From: JAGQVA01 sp033764335
GTDB taxonomy: Bacteria; Bacteroidota; Bacteroidia; J057
Direction of reading: 5' to 3'
NCBI GenBank assembly: GCA_033764335.1
Contig: JANRJC010000006.1
Location: forward strand, 1-64,000
Length of the DNA: 64,000 bases
Numbering within the stretch: position 1 is the stretch's first letter; every line of letters starts with the position of its first letter. The notes below the pieces were generated by a model, which saw only the letters and a list, made by a program, of their open reading frames with translations, was not told the origin of the DNA and did not search any database. This document shows, piece after piece, positions 45,072 to 53,494 of the stretch. A program made the position numbers and the translations under genes.

Positions 45072-45465
45072 TGTTCAATTTGTTGATTTTCAGGGTTAAA
45101 CACTAAAATATGCAGTTGGTATAGTTGTATGATCTCCTGTACGAGGAGATACCGGAAATGTTCTTCATAAACATCGAGTGGAACGGCAAGAAATAATTCA
45201 CGCTCAGTATCTGATTTTTCAAGAACCCAGCGATAATTCAAAAACTGCCCCAATGCTGAATGAAACTCATAAATGAAAGACTACTTTTCACCTCTATTGC
45301 AATAAGTTTTGAGCCTTTCTCTGCCGCTAACAATTTTTCGGCTCCTAAATCAATCGCAAGTTTTACATCCTCATAGTCCATGCGGTAAGGATCGTGCGTA
45401 ATTTTCCATCCCGCTTGCGCTAACGCAGATTTTACACTTTCATGAAAAAAGTCTTTTGCGGCCAT
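45056..45465 (-). pseudogene. xisH: xisH, frameshifted
   Basis: XisH of about 135 residues, split over two frames. The first part (from ATG 45465, MAAKDFFHESVKSALAQAG) runs through LGAEKLLAAEKGSKLIAIEVKS. The rest continues in another frame as SFIYEFHSALGQFLNYRW and on to the end at 45056. The region between KS and SFIYEF is about 10 nt shorter than the family pattern (KSFLSxSxxxEFHTALGQ) predicts, so a small deletion explains the shift. XisH carries a nuclease-like Asp/Glu-Lys fold; the damage probably inactivates it. Confidence 0.82.
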
Positions 45466-45547
45466 AAGCTGATTAATCAACTACATTTTAACCCACGATT
45501 CCTTCCACAAATTAAGGAAATTTTAAACCAATTGAAAATATAGCTTC

Positions 45548-46921
45548 TCAATCCTTCCGCACAAGTTCGCTGAGGTCGCCAGCGTAGTTTTCGAGAATGT
45601 CCAAAACTCTTTTTACGTCCGGGTCGGAGGCATAACCGCTCTCACGAGTTGTGTTAATGGCTTGTCTCAAGGCAAATTGCGCCTCTCCGTGTTGCCCCTT
45701 ATGGTACAATTCGGCCATTTGCTGAAGGGATACGGCCATTTGGGCGATGGTTACGTTTTTCTGGACTTCGGGGTCGCCGACCATCCCGGCGGGTGAGCCA
45801 ATGGTTCGGGTTTGAGTCACACGTTTTCCACTACGCATATCATCATAAGCCAGGGAAACCGTCACAGATTCCTCTGAGTAATCCTTTAAAAACGAAGCTA
45901 ACACCACTTGTGTGAGTCCGCCGTTGAGGTTGTTGAGGGCAAACCGTATCTCCTTTTCTCCCACCGAAAAAGGCTGCCCAAAGGCATCTTTGAAAGCAAG
46001 TTTATTTCCATACCGAATCGTAAGTTCCACATTCCGTCCTACTTGTGCCAGCAGGCTTTCCACTTCGGCATTAAACACTTTGTTGATGTCGGCGGGGTCG
46101 TGGATAAAATGGAAGGTGTTTTTTTTGCTTTCGCTGAGTTGACGGGCGAGATCGGTATTGATGTCCATTCCCACACCGATAAACACAAAGTCCACTTCAT
46201 AACCGGCTTCATATATCCCTGAATGTTTAATGATTGTCTCTAGGTTGAGGGTGCCGGTATTGGTCATGGCATCGGTGAGAATAATTACCCGATTGGTGCG
46301 ACCTTTCTGATATTTGCTGATTACCTGGCGATAACCTTCGATAATGCCCGCGTTTAGATCAGTCGAACCACGGGTATGGATGCTTTTGATGATTTTTTCA
46401 GAAATATATTTATCTCCCACGGGCATAGGTTGCTGCAAAACTTCCACGATATGGTCAAATACCACAATGGAAAGAAGATCGTCAAATTGGAGATGGTTGA
46501 GGAAGGTAAGCATTGCCTCCCGGGTGCGGGCGATTTTTTCCCCCTCCATCGAACCGCTCCGGTCAATGACCAGGCTGATATTTACAGGTTGGCGGTCAAA
46601 ATAGCCGTCTCCGTTTGCAGTGGTGATGCCTATCTGAAGTACCTGATCCTGAACCAACCTAGAGTTGTCCCAGCGCAGATCGAGGTGTACTGACTCATTG
46701 GGACTGGGAAGGGGAATATTGTGTTTGTGATAGTTGATATACTCGGGCGTAACAATATGCTCCGGACGAGGAATGATATGCTGCACCGATTGTTGTTTTC
46801 CCATTGCCAGAGAAGCAGAAGAATAACCGTATTGCCCAAAAGCAGAAACCGAAAACAACAAAAAGGCCACGGCAAAATACAAAGCGGTTTTAGCGAAAAA
46901 ATTTACGGGTAAGAGTGTCAT
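45548..46921 (-). CDS. Exported von Willebrand factor A-domain protein
   Basis: A 457-residue secreted protein (signal peptide ending SAFGQ). The vWA domain carries a complete MIDAS: NISLVIDRSGSMEG, TRGSTDLNAG and VIILTDAMTNTG. A C-terminal part after about residue 330 includes a beta-rich YSEESVTVSLAYDDMRSG segment and a helical tail. It resembles inter-alpha-trypsin-inhibitor-like/YfbK-type proteins. Ligand unknown. It is divergent from the gene at 47079 across a region of CTTGTAAAAC repeats. Confidence 0.87.
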   Translation of the reverse strand: MTLLPVNFFAKTALYFAVAFLLFSVSAFGQYGYSSASLAMGKQQSVQHIIPRPEHIVTPEYINYHKHNIPLPSPNESVHLDLRWDNSRLVQDQVLQIGITTANGDGYFDRQPVNISLVIDRSGSMEGEKIARTREAMLTFLNHLQFDDLLSIVVFDHIVEVLQQPMPVGDKYISEKIIKSIHTRGSTDLNAGIIEGYRQVISKYQKGRTNRVIILTDAMTNTGTLNLETIIKHSGIYEAGYEVDFVFIGVGMDINTDLARQLSESKKNTFHFIHDPADINKVFNAEVESLLAQVGRNVELTIRYGNKLAFKDAFGQPFSVGEKEIRFALNNLNGGLTQVVLASFLKDYSEESVTVSLAYDDMRSGKRVTQTRTIGSPAGMVGDPEVQKNVTIAQMAVSLQQMAELYHKGQHGEAQFALRQAINTTRESGYASDPDVKRVLDILENYAGDLSELVRKD

Positions 46922-47005
46922 GTTTTTAAGGATTTTTAGTTGAGTAGAAAAACGAATAGGTTGTTGCAAGAGTAGAACAAAGACGTCTGAAAACGCAGAA
47001 AAACG

Positions 47006-47038
47006 CTTGTAAAACCCTTGTAAAACATTTTACAAAAG
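47006..47038. promoter_or_regulatory. CTTGTAAAAC repeats between divergent genes
   Basis: CTTGTAAAAC occurs at 47006-47015 and 47017-47026, and the inverted form TTTTACAAAAG follows. Two direct copies 11 nt apart plus an inverted copy in the 157-bp divergent space suggest an operator for the vWA and/or 47079 genes. Confidence 0.45.
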
Positions 47039-47078
47039 GTTTTTTAGCCCAATTTGGATCGAATGCGTATCTTCGGGT

Positions 47079-48038
47079 ATGCAGGAAAGCGACCGCAAAT
47101 ATTTTGATTTACTGAAGCAGGCACTGAGTGAAAAATACCAGTCCAACTATCCGCATATTACCCGTCCGATTTCGGAATGGAAGGGGCAGGAAATTGTCAA
47201 TTTCCAGGAAGACCTGGCGCGGACAGTAAACGGTCGGATCAGTGAAAAATGGTTTTACACCCATCTGAAATCTTCTGATAACCCTCACCTTCCCCGAATT
47301 GATGTACTGAATATGCTAAGCCGGTATGTGGGATTTGCAGACTGGGAGGCATTTGTAACGTCGGTAGCGGGGCAACGATGGCTTCGAGAGCCTCAGCCAC
47401 CGGCGGGGAAGCGGTGGCTGAGGCTCTCGAAGCCGCCGTTCCTGCGATTCTCGAAGCCACTCGTCGCCGGGATGGCGGCGGTGGTGTTATTGATTGTAAT
47501 CCTGTCCAATACGATAAAAAGTACGGACTACGTCTTTTGTTTTGTGGACGCAGACGACCCTCTACCTGTAACCGGGCTGGAAGTATGGGTATTGGAAAAT
47601 GAACAAACCCCCAGGCCCCTTGCTGTTGACGCCGGCGGCTGTGTACAAATCGCACAAAACCAAAATGAAATCGTGCTTATAGCCAAAGCGCCCTATTACA
47701 GGCCCGATACGATTGTAAGGAGAAGATCCAGCCACCACGCACCAGAATCCATCCCGCTAAGGAAGGATGACTACGCCCTCATGTTGCATTATTTTTCCAC
47801 CGACAATCTCAAGGACTGGAAAAAAAGAAGGGAACAACTGGAAAAAATCTTCGACGACGAAGTGCGGATTTTCCAGGTAAGCCCCGGTTCCATGCAGGGA
47901 ATGGAAATGTATAATAAGGAAGAATTTATTGACAAAATGACCATGCCGCTGCAAAGCCTGAGAAATATCGAAGTATTGGAAACCGACTATAAAAACGGCA
48001 AAATCAATGGCATGCGTTTTATTCAGAAAGATCCATGA
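47079..48038 (+). CDS. Single-pass membrane protein with N-terminal cytoplasmic domain
   Basis: A 319-residue protein of a type frequent in Saprospiria-like genomes. The N-terminal domain (residues 1-100) has SEWKGQEIVNFQEDLA, ISEKWFYTHLKS and LPRIDVLNMLSRYVGFADWE, which look like a helical regulatory domain. A membrane helix (VAGMAAVVLLIVILS, near 130-145) separates it from an external domain with beta-strands. The linker (about residues 101-124) is encoded by a 55-bp perfect palindrome. Function unknown. It overlaps the downstream gene by 4 nt. Confidence 0.75.
   Translation: MQESDRKYFDLLKQALSEKYQSNYPHITRPISEWKGQEIVNFQEDLARTVNGRISEKWFYTHLKSSDNPHLPRIDVLNMLSRYVGFADWEAFVTSVAGQRWLREPQPPAGKRWLRLSKPPFLRFSKPLVAGMAAVVLLIVILSNTIKSTDYVFCFVDADDPLPVTGLEVWVLENEQTPRPLAVDAGGCVQIAQNQNEIVLIAKAPYYRPDTIVRRRSSHHAPESIPLRKDDYALMLHYFSTDNLKDWKKRREQLEKIFDDEVRIFQVSPGSMQGMEMYNKEEFIDKMTMPLQSLRNIEVLETDYKNGKINGMRFIQKDP
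47380..47434. repeat. REP-like palindrome inserted in frame
   Basis: Arms of 23 nt (47380-47402 and 47412-47434) are exact reverse complements around a 9-nt loop, inside the coding sequence of the membrane protein. The arm GGCTTCGAGAGCCTCAGCC resembles the common TTCGACAGGCTCAG-type palindromes found between genes in many bacteria. A third, degenerate arm follows (GATTCTCGAAGCCAC, about 47447-47461). Confidence 0.8.
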
Positions 48039-48610
48039 AAAAATTTATTTATATCCTTCTTTTTTTTATTCCCGGCTATACCCTGCCGGGCGCAGTGGGG
48101 CAGGCAGCCGTTAACCCCACCCAGGTACGTCCCAACCAGCAACTGGAATCTCAGTTTCAGGCAAATAACCTTTCGGCGACCCAGTTCCCGGCTTTTGAAA
48201 AAAGAGCCATACAGAAGCTCGTGGATTTTGGCGACTACCTCGAAATCATCGGAAACCCTGCCTATGAAAAAAGCCTGAGAGAACACGCCGTCGAACTGAT
48301 TTACGGGCTGTTTGTCAGCAAAAATGTTTCCATTGGTCAATGGGGAACCGTATCTGCACTTGCCCATACACGACTCGCCGGCAAAGACAAGTCGGGAGAT
48401 ATTATCATCACAGACATATCGGTCAGCCAGCCCCTGAAATTTCAGGAAAATCGCGTGGCAGGGGAGTTAACCTTTGCCTTGAAATCGGTTAAAAACAATA
48501 TACAACAGACCTATTCCTCCGAAATTACTCTCCGCCAGACCCACAAAAAATTTGGCAATGAAACCATCGGGGTTTGGGAAGTATTTTTGGGGGAGATAAA
48601 GGAGAAATAA
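48035..48610 (+). CDS. Exported hypothetical protein
   Basis: A 191-residue protein with an N-terminal signal (MKKFIYILLFFIPGY) and no lipobox. The body has FEKRAIQKLVDFGDYLEIIGNP and alternating strands, including DIIITDISVSQPLKF and YSSEITLRQTHKKFG. No family is recognised. Its ATG overlaps the stop of the preceding gene (ATGA), so the two proteins are probably made together and may act in the same envelope process. Confidence 0.75.
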   Translation: MKKFIYILLFFIPGYTLPGAVGQAAVNPTQVRPNQQLESQFQANNLSATQFPAFEKRAIQKLVDFGDYLEIIGNPAYEKSLREHAVELIYGLFVSKNVSIGQWGTVSALAHTRLAGKDKSGDIIITDISVSQPLKFQENRVAGELTFALKSVKNNIQQTYSSEITLRQTHKKFGNETIGVWEVFLGEIKEK

Positions 48611-48612
48611 GT

Positions 48613-49422
48613 CTATATTTTTTTCTCCTGGCGGAGTTGTTTAATTTTTTCAACGGACAGTCCCGTAGCCTGAGCAACAAAAACATCATCTGAACCTAAG
48701 GAAATAAGATTTAGCGCAATTTCTATTTTCTCGGCTTGCCGTTCTTTGGTAAGAACAATTTTTGCGGCTTCCTTATTTTTGGCGTTTGCTCTTTCTGCCG
48801 GTGTCAGATTTTCAAAGCTAATCAGTTCAATAGCTTTTCGGATACCCTCATTTTCAATATTAAGTACGGGCCGCTGCGGATTATGGATAGATTGATAGAT
48901 CAGATCCAGCCAGTCTCGGATTTGTTTAGGGGTATCCTTTTCCGGATGATTCGGATTTAGGCAGACAAATTGATGCCCATACAAATCTCGAATTTCGCCT
49001 TTGAGCGATTGCGGGTTTAGTTTCAACAACAATACTTCATCCAGAATGGGCTTCCCATTTTTTTCACTGATCGTATAGGGTGCGGTCAATACCACAATGA
49101 CATAAACTGTCTGATCAATATTATATTCCCTTGCGGTTTTTTGCTGTTCTGCAATCAACATTAAAAAATAATGAAGAAACCGGTCGAAGTGGTGGTCGTA
49201 TTCTACACGTTGAATTTCAATAACCACTCGTTTATCCACACTTTCGGCAAAGATATCCAATTCAAAATCCACATAACCGATTTTGGGATCAAATTTTTTC
49301 TCTGTTTCAATTTTATCCACTTCCACCTCAATACCCAAAATATCCCTAACAAAAGCCTTAAAAACTGTTTTGTGGGTAAAAGCTTTTTTGAATATTATTT
49401 CATTATCCAGGTTGCCAAGCAT
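48613..49422 (-). CDS. Rpn/PD-(D/E)XK nuclease family transposase-like protein, second copy
   Basis: A 269-residue protein of the same broad family as the 39592 gene but not a close copy. The opening NEIIFKKAFTHKTVFKAFVRDILG, the nuclease motif YVDFELDIFAESVDKRVVIEIQRV (D...ExQ) and HHFDRFLHYFLMLIAEQ are typical. The C-terminal LGSDDVFVAQATGLSVEKIKQL is a helix-turn-helix-like tail. It is complete and converges on the 48035 gene with a 2-nt gap. Confidence 0.85.
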   Translation of the reverse strand: MLGNLDNEIIFKKAFTHKTVFKAFVRDILGIEVEVDKIETEKKFDPKIGYVDFELDIFAESVDKRVVIEIQRVEYDHHFDRFLHYFLMLIAEQQKTAREYNIDQTVYVIVVLTAPYTISEKNGKPILDEVLLLKLNPQSLKGEIRDLYGHQFVCLNPNHPEKDTPKQIRDWLDLIYQSIHNPQRPVLNIENEGIRKAIELISFENLTPAERANAKNKEAAKIVLTKERQAEKIEIALNLISLGSDDVFVAQATGLSVEKIKQLRQEKKI

Positions 49423-49513
49423 ATAGGTATTGATTTATTGCTCAGGTAAATATACAAAATGCTTTTGTGATACTTTCTATCTTTTAAATCACGGAGATGC
49501 ATATTATCCAATC

Positions 49514-49951
49514 TCACTCCGCCTCAGCCTCCTCCAGAATATAGGTAAGTTCCATCTCGCGGTCATTGAGGCGCAAAATACCGGTGAAGGTTACCACCTG
49601 ATCCAGTTTGTATTTTTCTTTCTTTTTTTTCAGGCGAAGTTCGACCACAGACTCCGGGCCGGCACCTCCGCAGAAAAAACAGGAACTAAACGGGAAAGCC
49701 GAAAGGATATAACTGTTTTCGCTGGCGTCGGAAGGAAGCACATGGCCCGTAATACGAATGGTTTTGCCTTCCAGCGTTTTGATTTCGGGGGGAAAAGAAG
49801 GTTTACCAAACCAGAGATTCTGATCTACTTTCTGGATGTATTCGTAGTTTACCTTCGCCAGTGTTTCCCACGATATTTTTTGCTGTGCGGCCAGGGAAAT
49901 CGGCAATATTACCATCACCACTATTCCCATAAAACCTTTTATTTTATCCAT
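49514..49951 (-). CDS. CFFCG-motif exported protein (OB-like), copy 2
   Basis: A 145-residue secreted protein (signal MDKIKGFMGIVVMVILPISLAA in pieces). It repeats the plan of the 27007 lipoprotein: GKTIRITGHVLPSD, SSCFFCGGAGPESVVEL, VVTFTGILRLND and a Glu-rich end. It overlaps the ABC permease gene by 8 nt and so belongs to that operon. A similar trio (ATPase, FtsX-like permease, OB-like DUF3299 protein) is zinc-regulated in Pseudomonas as I recall; a metal-related role here is inference. Confidence 0.8.
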   Translation of the reverse strand: MDKIKGFMGIVVMVILPISLAAQQKISWETLAKVNYEYIQKVDQNLWFGKPSFPPEIKTLEGKTIRITGHVLPSDASENSYILSAFPFSSCFFCGGAGPESVVELRLKKKKEKYKLDQVVTFTGILRLNDREMELTYILEEAEAE

Positions 49952-51143
49952 CTGCTAATGTTTCGGAGATATTGGTATTAAACGCCTGAATGCCCGGTAT
50001 TAGTGCTGCGAAAAAACCAATCAGCAGGGTTACCCCAAATAACAAATTTTCTTCGGGAAGAAAATGCCCGATATCAAACCGGTAGTGATATTCGGATTCA
50101 ACCAACAAAGAAAAAAGTAACATTCCGCCCCGGCTGATACCGATTCCCAGCACAAATCCCAGCAAAGCGAGAATTTCGCCTTCCTGCATCACAAACGCAA
50201 ATAACTGCCACCGCGATGCTCCCAACGTGCGCATCAACGCCAGTTCGTACTTCCGATCTTTCAGACTGCTGTACAGGGAAACGAATACACTGATCCCCGA
50301 AATGACCATAATCGCCAGGGCAATGGCCCTTATCGTCTGAATACCTGCGGCAAAAAGGCTAAACAATCGGTTGATTTCAATGGCGGGAAGAGCGGCCTGC
50401 AGGGAGGTTTCCTGATTGATCTTACGGGGAATCATCATCGTGCCCATGGGGGTACGAAATTTTACGAGCGCAGCCGTTATGTCTCCCGATTCTTCCGTGT
50501 GGGGTTCATTGGAGGCGTTTTCGTCATGTTCTTCATGAATTTCCCAGACACTAGCTATATTGGTGAGAATGAGTTGGTCAATTACGGTTCCGGTGGGCTG
50601 GAGGATTCCCGACACTTTGTAAGCGTGGCTGTCGTGAATGTCTAGCTCACCAACAACCCCGTGCGCTCCCAAAAACTCATCTCCGACTTTCAGCCCCAGC
50701 CTTTCCGCAGCTAATGCACCGGGAGTAACTTCAAAATTATTTTTCCAAAGCGAACCCTCGGCAAGGGATGCTCCATAATGATCCACATACTGATGATCCG
50801 TACCGAGAATACGATAGCCTTTGTAGTTGTCCCCGTAAGCAAGGGGAATCCATTTTTCGACAAGCGGATTATTCATTGCCTTTTGGACTTCGGCGAGAGG
50901 AATATTTCCGGTGGGATTGTCAATATGATACACACTGGCCAGGATCAGTTGGAGCGGACTGCCTTTGGCACCGAGAACCATGTCAATGCCCCTGACATTT
51001 TTGTTGAAATTGTCTTCCAGTTGGGAGTTAAGAAGAAGGAGGAGAGAAATGATACTCACGCCAAAAGTCAGCAACAGCAGGCTCAGAAAAGAGGCCATCG
51101 GTCGTGCGCGAAGATTATTCCAACTGACAGAAACGATATTCAT
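49944..51143 (-). CDS. ABC transporter permease, MacB/FtsX type
   Basis: A 399-residue membrane protein with an N-terminal helix (MASFLSLLLLTFGVSIISLLLLL in pieces), a large periplasmic MacB_PCD-like domain with His/Glu-rich HEEHDENASNEPHTEE near residues 203-218, and three C-terminal helices forming the FtsX domain (ELALMRTLGASRWQLFAFV). The His/Glu-rich stretch could hold metal ions. Such permeases move lipoproteins, lipids or small molecules rather than importing ions. Coupled to its ATPase upstream and the CFFCG protein downstream. Confidence 0.88.
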   Translation of the reverse strand: MNIVSVSWNNLRARPMASFLSLLLLTFGVSIISLLLLLNSQLEDNFNKNVRGIDMVLGAKGSPLQLILASVYHIDNPTGNIPLAEVQKAMNNPLVEKWIPLAYGDNYKGYRILGTDHQYVDHYGASLAEGSLWKNNFEVTPGALAAERLGLKVGDEFLGAHGVVGELDIHDSHAYKVSGILQPTGTVIDQLILTNIASVWEIHEEHDENASNEPHTEESGDITAALVKFRTPMGTMMIPRKINQETSLQAALPAIEINRLFSLFAAGIQTIRAIALAIMVISGISVFVSLYSSLKDRKYELALMRTLGASRWQLFAFVMQEGEILALLGFVLGIGISRGGMLLFSLLVESEYHYRFDIGHFLPEENLLFGVTLLIGFFAALIPGIQAFNTNISETLADG

Positions 51144-51153
51144 TTCGGTTTTT

Positions 51154-51780
51154 TTACAGTATTACCTGATTAGGAAAACGATTTTTTAACCGCACATCGT
51201 GGGTTACAATTACCAGGGCGGCACCGGCCTGGGAGGCCTGCGCTTCGAGCAGGTCGGCTACTGCCGCACTATTGCGGTCGTCAAGGGCGGAGGTAGGTTC
51301 ATCGGCGAGGATGACCGCCGGGTGATTGATCAGGGCACGGGCAATGGCGACCCGTTGTTGTTCTCCCTGACTCAGGCGGTGAGGCCGGGCAGTAGATTTA
51401 TGTTCCAGTCCAAGGCGGTTGAGCAAGGTTTCGGCAACGCGGGGATCCTGGGGTTTTTTAGCCAGATATTGAGCCATGAGGAGATTGTCTCTGACCGAAA
51501 GGGCGGTGATAAAATGTGCCCGCTGAAAAACGATACCAATATTTCTGCCGCGAAAGGTGTCTCTTGCTCCGGATTTTAGGGAAAAAATGGAGGTATCCCC
51601 TACCCTGACTTCACCGGACTGCGGTATTAATAAACCGGCCAGCAGGTGCAGGAAGGTGGTTTTCCCCTTGCCGGATTCACCCAAAACCAGCAAAGACTGC
51701 CCTTTTTCGCAGAGGATGTCCGGAAAATGAAACGATTGCCCCTCGGGATAAGAAAATACTAATGACTGACTGCTAAGCAT
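51154..51780 (-). CDS. ABC transporter ATP-binding protein, LolD/MacB type
   Basis: A 208-residue ATPase. Walker A is GESGKGKTTFL (near residues 37-47), the signature RLSQGEQQRVAIAR and Walker B VILADEPTSALDD are intact. It is the partner of the FtsX-type permease 10 nt downstream. The ATG at 51780 was chosen. TAGATTTG on the minus strand (51784-51791) lies only 3 nt upstream, so the transcript would be almost leaderless, like that of the divergent MerC gene. Confidence 0.92.
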   Translation of the reverse strand: MLSSQSLVFSYPEGQSFHFPDILCEKGQSLLVLGESGKGKTTFLHLLAGLLIPQSGEVRVGDTSIFSLKSGARDTFRGRNIGIVFQRAHFITALSVRDNLLMAQYLAKKPQDPRVAETLLNRLGLEHKSTARPHRLSQGEQQRVAIARALINHPAVILADEPTSALDDRNSAAVADLLEAQASQAGAALVIVTHDVRLKNRFPNQVIL

Positions 51781-51834
51781 ATACAAATCTAACAAAGCGG
51801 AAACGGGTGAAAAAGTAAATTTACAATATTTATT

Positions 51835-51849
51835 TGCAACACCGTTGCA
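51835..51849. promoter_or_regulatory. TGCAAC-N3-GTTGCA operator
   Basis: A perfect 15-bp palindrome (TGCAAC 51835-51840, GTTGCA 51844-51849) sits in the 98-bp space between the ABC operon and the MerC gene. It overlaps the -33 position of a possible MerC promoter (TTG 51845-51847, N19, TATATTTG 51867-51874). Position and symmetry suggest a Fur/Zur-family or similar metalloregulator site. Confidence 0.65.
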
Positions 51850-51878
51850 TTTAGCAAAAATGCCTGTATATTTGAAAC

Positions 51879-52301
51879 ATGTTTTCTACTCCGACAAAAT
51901 CCTCTGCTACTAACCCCGGAATTTCTGATTATCTGGGGATTACCAGTGCAACCGTGTGTCTGATCCATTGTCTGGTTGCGCCGTTTTACATAGGTTTTAG
52001 TGCATCTGTGCATTCGCATACCCCCGGAATACCGGATCATTGGTTTTTGGAACATGGATGGGACTATGTATTTTTGGTCGTCGGATTTGCAGCGGTATGG
52101 TTTTCCTCGAAACATACCGGAAATAAAAACATGAAATTATTGCTTTGGGTAGCATTCAGTTTTCTCGCAGCTATGCTTTTGATGGAATCCTATGCCCCTA
52201 TTTTTCAGTTTTTGGCCTATATCGCAGCATTTATCCTTATTATTGCCCACTTAGCAAACCTCCGGAAAAGCCTGGCCAAAACCGATTGTCAAAATGAGTA
52301 G
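51879..52301 (+). CDS. MerC-domain membrane protein
   Basis: A 140-residue protein with four predicted helices. The opening DYLGITSATVCLIHCLVAPFYIG carries the Cys pair (CLIHC) seen in MerC-type proteins, which move metal ions or mediate metal sensing at the membrane. YAPIFQFLAYIAAFILIIAHLANL forms the last helices. In Bacteroidota such genes often sit beside Fur/Zur-family loci. Divergent from the ABC operon across a palindromic box, suggesting one metal-regulated module. Confidence 0.83.
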   Translation: MFSTPTKSSATNPGISDYLGITSATVCLIHCLVAPFYIGFSASVHSHTPGIPDHWFLEHGWDYVFLVVGFAAVWFSSKHTGNKNMKLLLWVAFSFLAAMLLMESYAPIFQFLAYIAAFILIIAHLANLRKSLAKTDCQNE

Positions 52302-52320
52302 CGGTAAAATTTGCTAAAAC

Positions 52321-52351
52321 TTGCAGCTTGCCGGCAGTAGGGTTATTTTTG
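52321..52351 (+). promoter_or_regulatory. Promoter of the amidohydrolase gene
   Basis: TTG (52321-52323), a 20-nt spacer and TATTTTTG (52344-52351), 24 nt before the ATG at 52376. The -33 element lacks the first T, but the -7 matches TAnnTTTG. Confidence 0.6.
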
Positions 52352-52375
52352 TTTAAATATAATCCTTACTGTCTT

Positions 52376-53494
52376 ATGAGCTTTCTTCGAATATTGCTGA
52401 GCATTAGCTTTTTCGCCGCCGCGATGGCAATCCAGGGGCAACCCCTGAATCCCGCGGACACTACCATGGGTTTTGAGGAATATGTCCCCATATCCACCTT
52501 AGTTGTACCACAACACCCCGTCACCCGCGCAAAATACCCGTTTATTGATGTCCACAATCACCAGTGGCAAATGCCTACGATGGACCTTAATGACCTTACC
52601 CGAGAGATGGACAAACTTAATATGGCCGTCATGGTCAATCTCAGTGGGCGTGGTTGGCGGAACCCGGAGAGCCTCCCCCAGTCGCTGGAAAACATAAAAA
52701 AGAACAAACCAAATCGGTTCATTGTCTTTACAAATATCAGTTTTGAAGGAATTGATGATCCCAACTGGACAACCGCTACGGTAAAACAACTTGAAAACGA
52801 CGTAAAACTGGGTGCCAACGGGTTGAAAATTTTCAAAGACCTGGGGCTTACCGCCAAAGACAGCAAGGGCAAACGCATCCCGGTGGACGATCCCCGCCTT
52901 GATCCCGTCTGGGCGAAATGTGGCGAACTCGGCATACCCGTGCTGATTCATACCGGCGAGCCGGCGGCATTCTGGAAACCCCGCGATAAATACAACGAAA
53001 GGTGGCTGGAACTCAAACAGGTTCCCAACCGCTATCGCGACCCGCTGGTTTTTCCCTCCTGGGAAGAAGTTATGGCTGAACAGCATAATATTTTCCGAAA
53101 ACATCCCAACACAAAGTTTATCAACGCCCACATGGGCTGGATGGCCAATGACCTGGCGAAATTGGGAAAACTAATGGACGAACTGCCCAATATGTACACG
53201 GAAATTGGTGCCATTCTTGCAGAGTTGGGCCGGCAGCCCCGTGCAGCCCGTGCATTTTTTATCAAATATCAGGACAGGATTATGTTTGGAAAAGACTCCT
53301 GGCATCCGGAAGAATATTACACCTATTTCCGTGTACTGGAGACCGCCGATGAATATTTTGACTATTACCGGAAAAGGCATGCTTTCTGGCAAATGTACGG
53401 CATGGATTTGCCCGACGACGTTTTAAAAAAGATCTATTATAAAAATGCACTCCGGGTAGTTCCGGGTATTGATGCCTCTCAGTTTCCTGAATAA
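52376..53494 (+). CDS. Exported amidohydrolase-family hydrolase
   Basis: A 372-residue protein with signal peptide (LSISFFAAAMAIQGQ). The metal-dependent hydrolase (TIM-barrel) motifs are FIDVHNHQWQ, VLIHTGEP, FINAHMGWMANDL and IMFGKDSW. It belongs to the amidohydrolase_2 group, which includes decarboxylases and lactonases; the substrate is unknown. The start MSFLRILLS at 52376 gives the signal peptide and follows the promoter. The next gene starts immediately after its stop. Confidence 0.85.
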   Translation: MSFLRILLSISFFAAAMAIQGQPLNPADTTMGFEEYVPISTLVVPQHPVTRAKYPFIDVHNHQWQMPTMDLNDLTREMDKLNMAVMVNLSGRGWRNPESLPQSLENIKKNKPNRFIVFTNISFEGIDDPNWTTATVKQLENDVKLGANGLKIFKDLGLTAKDSKGKRIPVDDPRLDPVWAKCGELGIPVLIHTGEPAAFWKPRDKYNERWLELKQVPNRYRDPLVFPSWEEVMAEQHNIFRKHPNTKFINAHMGWMANDLAKLGKLMDELPNMYTEIGAILAELGRQPRAARAFFIKYQDRIMFGKDSWHPEEYYTYFRVLETADEYFDYYRKRHAFWQMYGMDLPDDVLKKIYYKNALRVVPGIDASQFPE

